DNA from: Pseudomonadota bacterium
Lineage (GTDB): Bacteria > Pseudomonadota > Alphaproteobacteria > Sphingomonadales > Sphingomonadaceae
Length of the DNA: 19,106 bases
Assembly: GCA_023445495.1 (NCBI GenBank)
Contig: JAEXLC010000207.1
Span: 1 to 19,106, forward strand
Direction: 5' to 3'
A program made the translations under genes and the position numbers. Positions 13,970 through 19,106 of this stretch are shown in pieces. The notes under the pieces are model-generated. The model made no database searches. It was not told where the DNA came from and worked only from the letters and a program-made list of their open reading frames with translations. The first letter of the stretch is position 1. Each line of letters begins with the position of its first letter.

Positions 13970-14035
13970 CTCAGTCGGTAGAGCAAGCGACTTTTAATCG
14001 AGAGGTCCCGGGTTCGAATCCCGGCGGACCCACCA
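13960..14035 (+). tRNA. tRNA-Lys (anticodon UUU)
   Basis: A full 76-nt cloverleaf with encoded CCA end. The acceptor stem GGGTCCG/CGGACCC is perfect, the D stem is GCTC/GAGC, and the T stem CCGGG/CCCGG carries TTCGAAT. The anticodon loop CTTTTAA puts UUU at positions 34-36, so it decodes lysine AAA/AAG. The variable loop is 5 nt and contains the G46 position that TrmB would methylate. The anticodon stem is odd: positions 29-31 pair with 39-41, but 28-42 is G-A and 27-43 is A-G. The first ten bases overlap the end of folK. Confidence 0.96.
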
Positions 14036-14119
14036 CCGCCTCTCCGCGCACATGCGCCCATCCGGATCCGCGCAATTTCCATCGGGACCCGGCCTGCGCA
14101 CGCGCTGCAGCTGACGGGA

Positions 14120-15835
14120 ATGACGGTGGGCGAAAAAGCGGACGTGCGAGACGATCTCCTCAAGGCGCTCGAAGGCGCCGTCGGCGCGCGCCATGTCCTG
14201 GCCGATCCCGAGCGCACCCGCTTCTATCGCACCGGCTTTCGCACCGAGGCCGGCGACGCGCTTGCCGTGGTACGGCCCGGATCGCTGGTGGAGATGTGGC
14301 GGGCGATCGAGGCCTGCACCCGCTTCGGGGCGCCGATGATCGTGCAGGCGGCCAATACCGGCCTCACCGGCGGATCGACGCCGGCGCCCGGCGGATATGA
14401 CCGGCCGGTCGTGATCATCAGCACCCTGCGGATCCAGGGCATCACCCCGATCAACGAGGGCCGCCAGGCGCTCTGCCTGCCGGGCGCGACGCTGCACACG
14501 CTCGAAAGCACGCTCAAGCCGCTGGGCCGCGAGCCCCATTCGGTGATCGGCTCCTCCTGCTTCGGCGCGTCGATCGTCGGCGGCGTCTGCAACAATTCGG
14601 GCGGCTCGCTCGTCCAGCGCGGCGTCGCCTATACCGACTATGCGCTGTTCGCCCGCTCGACGGCGGACGGCGGCATCGAGCTGGTCAATCACCTCGGCAT
14701 CGACCTGGGGGAAGATCCGGTCGAGATGCTGCACAAGCTCGACACCGGCGCCTTCCCGCGGGTCGCCGACGAGACCCCGGGCAAGGCGGCCAGCGACACC
14801 GGCTATGCGCGCCAGGTGCGCGACATTGATGCGGATACGCCGGCGCGCTACAATGCGGACGCGCGGTGCCTGCACGAAGCTTCCGGATCGGCGGGCAAGC
14901 TCGCGGTCTTCGCGGTGCGGCTCGACACGTTCGCGCTGGAGAAGGACACGCGGACCTTCCTGGTCGGCTGCCACGACCCTGCGGCGTTCGCGGCGCTGCG
15001 CCGCGCGATCCTGCGCGACGACCGCCCGCTACCGATCGCCGCGGAATATCTGCACCGCGAAGCGTTCGACCTGGCCGACACCTATGGCAAGGACCAGTTC
15101 CTGCTGATCGAGAAGCTGGGGACCGACCGGCTTCCCAAATTCTTCGCGCTCAAGAGCCGCATCGACGCGATGCTCGAGCGCTGGCGCTGGATGCCCGCCA
15201 ATGCCGTCGATCGCATGCTCCACGGACTGGCGCGCTGGCTGCCCGACCATCTGCCCGCACGGCTGCGCGCATGGCGCGACCGGTACGAGCATCTGCTGCT
15301 GGTCAAGGTATCGGCCCATGCGGTTCCGGAAATGCGCGCGCTGCTCGACGCATGGGGAGCGGGCAAGGACGTCGCTCATGTCGAATGCACGCCGGGCGAA
15401 GCGGCCAAGGCGTTTCTGCATCGCTTCGTGATCGCCGGCGCGGCGATCCGCTACCGCGCGCTGCACACGAAGCAATCGGCGGGCGTGCTGTCGCTCGACA
15501 TCGCGCTGCGCCGCAATGACGCGGACTGGTTCGAGGCGCTTCCGGCCGGGATCGACGCGCAGATCGTCCACCGCATCTATTACGGCCATTTCCTCTGCCA
15601 TGTGCTGCACCAGGACTATGTCCTGGCGGCGGGTGCCGATCCCGCCGCGATCAAGGCCGCGATGCTGGAGCAGCTGGACCAGCGGGGCGCGCGCTATCCG
15701 GCCGAGCATAATGTTGGCCACAGCTATGCCGCGGCACCGAACCTGGCCGCATTCTACGAGACGCTCGATCCCGCCAACATCTTCAATCCGGGCATCGGCA
15801 AGACCTCGCGCCGGAAGAATCACCAGGCGGGATAA
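14120..15835 (+). CDS. dld: Quinone-dependent D-lactate dehydrogenase Dld
   Basis: A 571-residue FAD flavoprotein, the same length as E. coli Dld, which oxidises D-lactate to pyruvate at the cytoplasmic face of the inner membrane and passes electrons to the quinone pool. The FAD-binding domain spans about residues 40-270, with QAANTGLTGGSTP (76-88) and GASIVGGVCNNSGGSLVQRG. The membrane-associated middle region is rich in Arg, Lys and Trp (ERWRWMPANAVDRMLHGLARWLP). The C-terminus reads AEHNVGHSYAA...LDPANIFNPGIGKTS, nearly the E. coli ending. The ATG at 14120 has GGGA directly before it but no well-spaced RBS; the GTG at 14126 is an alternative. The gene follows tRNA-Lys by 84 bp and converges on the amidohydrolase gene with a 12-bp gap. 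No lactate permease or regulator gene lies beside it. Confidence 0.95.
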   Translation: MTVGEKADVRDDLLKALEGAVGARHVLADPERTRFYRTGFRTEAGDALAVVRPGSLVEMWRAIEACTRFGAPMIVQAANTGLTGGSTPAPGGYDRPVVIISTLRIQGITPINEGRQALCLPGATLHTLESTLKPLGREPHSVIGSSCFGASIVGGVCNNSGGSLVQRGVAYTDYALFARSTADGGIELVNHLGIDLGEDPVEMLHKLDTGAFPRVADETPGKAASDTGYARQVRDIDADTPARYNADARCLHEASGSAGKLAVFAVRLDTFALEKDTRTFLVGCHDPAAFAALRRAILRDDRPLPIAAEYLHREAFDLADTYGKDQFLLIEKLGTDRLPKFFALKSRIDAMLERWRWMPANAVDRMLHGLARWLPDHLPARLRAWRDRYEHLLLVKVSAHAVPEMRALLDAWGAGKDVAHVECTPGEAAKAFLHRFVIAGAAIRYRALHTKQSAGVLSLDIALRRNDADWFEALPAGIDAQIVHRIYYGHFLCHVLHQDYVLAAGADPAAIKAAMLEQLDQRGARYPAEHNVGHSYAAAPNLAAFYETLDPANIFNPGIGKTSRRKNHQAG

Positions 15836-15847
15836 GGCTTCGCCCGA

Positions 15848-16690
15848 TCAGGCCGCCAGGCGATAGATCCGCTCGGCGTTAAGCCGGAAGAAGCGCTCGC
15901 GATCGCCTTCGCTCCAGTCGGCGGTCAGCGTCTCCATCAGCCTGAACCACGCCGCGTGGCCGCCCGCGACTTCGCATACCGGCCAGTCGCTGGCGAACAG
16001 GATGCGCTCGGGGCCAAAGGCTTCGGCCGCCGCGCGCGCATACCAGAGGATCTCGTCGGGCACCCAGCCGGTCCAGTCCGCTTCGGTCAGCAGGCCGGAG
16101 ATCTTGCAGGCGACATTGGGCAGCGCCGCCAGCGCGCGCATCTGCGCATGCCAGGGCTCGCGCAGCCGGGCCCGGATCGCCGGCTTGGCGCAATGATCGA
16201 GCACGAACTGCCCGTCGGGGCATTGGCGGACCAGCGCGATCGTCTCGGCCAGCTGGTCGTGGGTCAGGCACAGCTCGAAATGCAGGCCGTCCCGGTGCAC
16301 CTCGCGCACGCCCGCGACGAAGCCAGACTGCACCGCGAAGCCGGGAGGATGGCCCTGGATATTGTCGCGGATCCCGCGCACCAGCGGCAGGCCGCGCAGC
16401 GCCGCGAGCGTCGCCGGGGCAGCGGGGTCGAGCAACGATACCCGCGCGACGATGCCTTGGATGCGCGGATCGGCCTCGGCCAGTCCCGCGGCCCATTCCG
16501 CCTCCCGCACCGAGCAGCGCGGGTGCGCGTCGCATTCGACAAAGACCATCCGGGTCACCGGCACCTCGGCCGAGGCGCGTCGGTAATCCTCGGGAAGGAA
16601 GCTGCGGTCGAACGGCGAGCCCTTCTCGATCCAGGGATAGTCGATCGCATCGACATCCCAGAAATGGGCATGCGTATCGACCACCTGCAT
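15848..16690 (-). CDS. Amidohydrolase-2 family metal-dependent hydrolase (COG3618-like)
   Basis: A 280-residue TIM-barrel hydrolase of the amidohydrolase-2 group (COG3618 type), whose characterised members include sugar lactonases and other lactone hydrolases; the substrate here cannot be read from sequence. The metal-site landmarks are the N-terminal VVDTHAHFWD (H7 and H9), VLDHCAKP near the middle, and the C-terminal ILFASDWPV with its conserved Asp. The opening strand followed by YPWIEKGSPFDRSFLPEDYR is typical of the group. The ATG at 16690 is well supported by GGGGAGGGG upstream; longer versions of the frame add a non-conserved segment. It is divergent from the TonB receptor gene across 238 bp. 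No sugar-catabolism genes are adjacent, so it cannot be assigned to a pathway. Confidence 0.87.
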   Translation of the reverse strand: MQVVDTHAHFWDVDAIDYPWIEKGSPFDRSFLPEDYRRASAEVPVTRMVFVECDAHPRCSVREAEWAAGLAEADPRIQGIVARVSLLDPAAPATLAALRGLPLVRGIRDNIQGHPPGFAVQSGFVAGVREVHRDGLHFELCLTHDQLAETIALVRQCPDGQFVLDHCAKPAIRARLREPWHAQMRALAALPNVACKISGLLTEADWTGWVPDEILWYARAAAEAFGPERILFASDWPVCEVAGGHAAWFRLMETLTADWSEGDRERFFRLNAERIYRLAA

Positions 16691-16895
16691 GCGGCCCCTC
16701 CCCTTCAGCGCTTGTGTCACGGTCGCATTGTGCGTGCCGGATGCGCCGTTCGGCAATCCGCGAATGGCGTTCGCGCACAGGATTTTGCCGCAACCACGCT
16801 GCCCGAACGGCATCCGAATATTGCGCGAATGTCATGAATCATTGCCCCGCCCGCGCCGCGATTGACGCGCCCGCCTGCCTTGGATCATGCGCCCC

Positions 16896-16914
16896 GCAAC
16901 TGATAATCAATCGC
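16896..16914 (+). promoter_or_regulatory. Fur-box-like site upstream of the TonB receptor
   Basis: The 19 bases match the classical Fur consensus (three GATAAT-type hexamers) at 13 positions by my count, with a perfect central GATAAT followed by C. The site ends 14 bp before the receptor's start codon, where bound repressor would block transcription. A TTGACG at 16862 could be the -35, but no good -10 is visible. Confidence 0.4.
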
Positions 16915-16928
16915 ATTAAAGGGGCCTC

Positions 16929-19058
16929 ATGTCGGATCGAAATCGCGCGCTTCGCGGCGCATTGCTTTGCACGGGCGCGGCGCTTGCTGCGCTGGCCGCA
17001 GCACCGGCCGCCGCCCAGTCGAAGGACAGCGACAAGGCCGCCGAGGCCGAAGCCCCGCAGGGCGAGATCGTCGTCACCGCCGCCGGCTATGCCCAGAAGA
17101 TCATCGAGGCACCCGCCAGCATCTCGGTGCTCGACCGCGCCGAGCTGGAAGAGAAGCGCTTCGGCAGCCTGGCGGAAGCGCTGCAGGACGTGCAGGGCAT
17201 CGATGTCGGCGGCGAGGCGGGCAAGACCGGCGGCCTCAACATCTCGATCCGCGGCATGCCGAGCGACTACACGCTCGTCCTGATCGACGGCCGCCGCCAG
17301 AACGCGCCGGGCGGCGTGACGCCCAACGGCTTCGGCGAGACCTCGACCAGCTTCCTGCCGCCCTATTCGGCGATCGACCGGATCGAAGTGGTGCGCGGCC
17401 CGATGTCGACCCTCTACGGCTCGGACGCGATGGGCGGCGTGGTCAACATCATCACCCGCAAGGTCGGTGATCGCTGGGTCGGCACGATGACCGCCGAGAG
17501 CACGATCCAGCAGGACGAGCGCTTCGGCAATATCCAGTCGGTCAACGGCTTCACCCAGGGCCCGCTGATCAAGGGCCTGGCCGGCCTCACCCTGCGGGGC
17601 AGCGTGCTCCACCGCGAGGCATCGGACATCCCGATCCCCGGCGATCCGGCGCTGACGCTCGGCCGCAACCCGGTCCGCTCGGACATCTACACTTATGGCG
17701 GCCGCCTCTCGCTGACCCCGCATGCCGATCACGACCTGTGGTTCGAATATGACCGCAACGAGCAGAGCTACGACAATAGCGAAGGCCGGCTCGGCACGCT
17801 GGGTTCGGGCGGCTATGCGCCCGAGCAGCGCTTCAACCGCAGCAACTATGTGATCGCGCATAGCTGGCGGATGGGCTTCGGCACGCTCGACACCACGCTG
17901 ACCCGCAACGAGACCGAGACGATCGGCCGGCTGATCCCCAACGGCACGCCGGGCAAGACGCCGGGCAGCACGCGCGGCCTCGAAGCGCGCAACGACATCA
18001 TCGACTCGCGCTTCGCCGGCAAGTTCGGCCCTGTGGCCTTCACCGTCGGCGGCCAGTATTGGAAGGCGCGGATGGTCGACGGCGTCGCGCCGGCGCCGTT
18101 CGAGTTCACCCAGTGGGCGGGCTTTGCCGAAGCGACGCTCACCGTGGTCGACGGGTTCAACATCACCGGCGGCGCCCGCTATGACGATCACTCGACCTTC
18201 GGCAGCAAATGGTCGCCGCGCGCCTATGCGGTGTGGAACATCGACGATCGCCTGACGCTGAAGGGCGGCGTGAGCCGCGGCTTCAAGACCCCGCGCGTCG
18301 AGCAGATCGCGGAAGGGATCATCGGCTTCGGCAGCCAGGGCCGCGTGCCGCTGATCGGCACCCCGGGGCTGACCCCGGAAACGAGCACCAGCTACGAGGC
18401 CGGCATCTATTATGACGCAGGCATCTTCAGCGGCAATGTCACGCTGTTCAACAACGACTTCACCGACAAGATCGCCAGCGGCCCCGGCATCCCCAACTGC
18501 CGGTTCGCCGGCAACCTCAACCGCCCGGGCTGCCTCGATGTCGGCCCGTTCCCGGCGGTCGACCTGTTCAGCCAGTCGATCAACATCGACAAGGCGCGCA
18601 CCCGCGGCGTCGAAGCCGCCGGCCGCCTGCGCCTAGGCCAGGCGGTGACGCTGTCGCTCAACTATACCTATACCGAAACCGAGCAGCTGAGCGGCGCCGA
18701 GGAGGGGCTGCCGCTGGTCGGCATGCCCAAGCACATGGTCAACGGCAATCTGCGCTGGAAGATCGACGACAAGGCCAGCGTCTGGACCCGCGCCGAGATC
18801 CGCTCGAGCCGCTATCGCGGCAGCAACGCCCAGCAGACCGCGGTCGGCGATTTCCGCGCCTATGAGGTCTTCCATGTCGGCGGATCGTACCAGGTCGCCT
18901 CGGCGCTGCGCTTCTCGGCGGTGGTCTACAACGTGCTGAATACCGATTACGCGATCTACGTCCCCTATCCGAGCGGGACGACCACTGCCTATACCCCGGC
19001 CTATTCGATCAACCAGGAAGGCCGCCGCCTCTGGCTGTCGGCAACGCTGGACTTCTGA
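16929..19058 (+). CDS. TonB-dependent receptor, FepA/siderophore-receptor-like
   Basis: A 709-residue outer-membrane receptor that should import a ligand, probably a ferric siderophore, with energy from TonB-ExbBD. It has a signal peptide (cleavage expected after AAAQ, residue 30), a TonB-box-like EIVVTA at 46-51, and a plug domain of about 55-180 with ISIRGMPSDYTLVLIDGRRQN and IEVVRGPMSTLYGSDAMGGVVNIITRKV. A 22-strand-type barrel ends in aromatic Phe (LWLSATLDF). The plug wording and the FETSTSF-like loop resemble the FepA/BfrA branch more than vitamin B12 or sugar receptors. One extracellular-type loop holds a Cys pair (PNCRF...RPGCLD). AAAGGGG lies 4 nt ahead of the ATG. A Fur-like site upstream fits iron control. 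The ligand is inferred. Confidence 0.92.
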   Translation: MSDRNRALRGALLCTGAALAALAAAPAAAQSKDSDKAAEAEAPQGEIVVTAAGYAQKIIEAPASISVLDRAELEEKRFGSLAEALQDVQGIDVGGEAGKTGGLNISIRGMPSDYTLVLIDGRRQNAPGGVTPNGFGETSTSFLPPYSAIDRIEVVRGPMSTLYGSDAMGGVVNIITRKVGDRWVGTMTAESTIQQDERFGNIQSVNGFTQGPLIKGLAGLTLRGSVLHREASDIPIPGDPALTLGRNPVRSDIYTYGGRLSLTPHADHDLWFEYDRNEQSYDNSEGRLGTLGSGGYAPEQRFNRSNYVIAHSWRMGFGTLDTTLTRNETETIGRLIPNGTPGKTPGSTRGLEARNDIIDSRFAGKFGPVAFTVGGQYWKARMVDGVAPAPFEFTQWAGFAEATLTVVDGFNITGGARYDDHSTFGSKWSPRAYAVWNIDDRLTLKGGVSRGFKTPRVEQIAEGIIGFGSQGRVPLIGTPGLTPETSTSYEAGIYYDAGIFSGNVTLFNNDFTDKIASGPGIPNCRFAGNLNRPGCLDVGPFPAVDLFSQSINIDKARTRGVEAAGRLRLGQAVTLSLNYTYTETEQLSGAEEGLPLVGMPKHMVNGNLRWKIDDKASVWTRAEIRSSRYRGSNAQQTAVGDFRAYEVFHVGGSYQVASALRFSAVVYNVLNTDYAIYVPYPSGTTTAYTPAYSINQEGRRLWLSATLDF

Positions 19059-19059
19059 G

Positions 19060-19081
19060 GTTTGCGTTCCCCGGCGCAAAC
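19060..19081 (+). terminator. Possible hairpin after the TonB receptor
   Basis: GTTTGCG and CGCAAAC form a perfect 7-bp stem around an 8-nt loop, starting directly after the receptor's stop codon. No T-run follows before the window ends, so it may be a weak terminator or part of another palindromic repeat that continues beyond the window. Confidence 0.35.
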
Positions 19082-19106
19082 CCGGGGCCGCGGGTTGGGG
19101 GCGGGG

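Noticed and set aside
14036..14119. Terminator or small gene between tRNA-Lys and dld
   Set aside because: No stable GC stem with a T-run and no supported open frame could be found in the 84 bp.

Overview
The window is about 19.1 kb of high-GC DNA with compact gene packing. It looks like chromosomal sequence from an alphaproteobacterium of the Sphingomonadaceae (Sphingomonas or a close relative). The reasons are a run of lnt, metK and trmB on one strand, an FnrN-type Fe-S regulator, a FepA-like TonB receptor, a cluster of CcrM-type GANTC sites, and intergenic palindromic repeats of a kind I associate with sphingomonads. The assignment rests on recognition, not on a search. I see no prophage, insertion sequence, CRISPR array, toxin-antitoxin pair or defence island. 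Most of the window is ordinary core and semi-core genome.

Layout, left to right. (1) 14-912: a DUF2721 membrane protein (minus) divergent from a small SpoIIAA/STAS-like protein (plus). (2) 928-3172: a 107-bp REP-like element, a GNAT/CelD-type acetyltransferase, an FnrN/FnrL-type oxygen sensor with an FNR-box-like site just upstream, and a second REP-like element of another sequence family. (3) 3191-10049, all minus: in transcription order lnt, metK with a structured leader and a strong terminator, a degenerate EAL gene, a second degenerate EAL gene, trmB, and a Tat-exported class V aminotransferase related to PvdN/isopenicillin-N epimerase. The last three are closely spaced and probably one operon. 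(4) 10083-13969: another 107-bp REP-like element between divergent lnt and an N-carbamoylputrescine amidase gene. Then come an unrecognised protein, a sulfite-oxidase-like molybdoenzyme, a small secreted protein, a family 5 uracil-DNA glycosylase, and folK. (5) 13960-14035: tRNA-Lys(UUU), whose first ten bases are also the end of folK. (6) 14120-19058: quinone-dependent D-lactate dehydrogenase, an amidohydrolase-2 enzyme, and a FepA-like TonB-dependent receptor behind a Fur-box-like site.

Functional links are mostly loose. metK makes SAM, the methyl donor for TrmB. The FnrN-type regulator could adjust respiration in which D-lactate dehydrogenase takes part. The PvdN-like enzyme and the siderophore-type receptor may both concern iron, but they are 12.5 kb apart.

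The observations most worth checking are: a leader upstream of metK whose ribosome-binding site can be sequestered and which resembles a compact SAM-sensing pseudoknot; six GANTC sites in 71 bp, four of them inside a 45-bp hairpin, ahead of the EAL-trmB-aminotransferase operon; the folK/tRNA overlap, in which RNase P cleavage would remove the folK stop codon; and the shared GTCA...TGAC double-hairpin design of two different repeat families.
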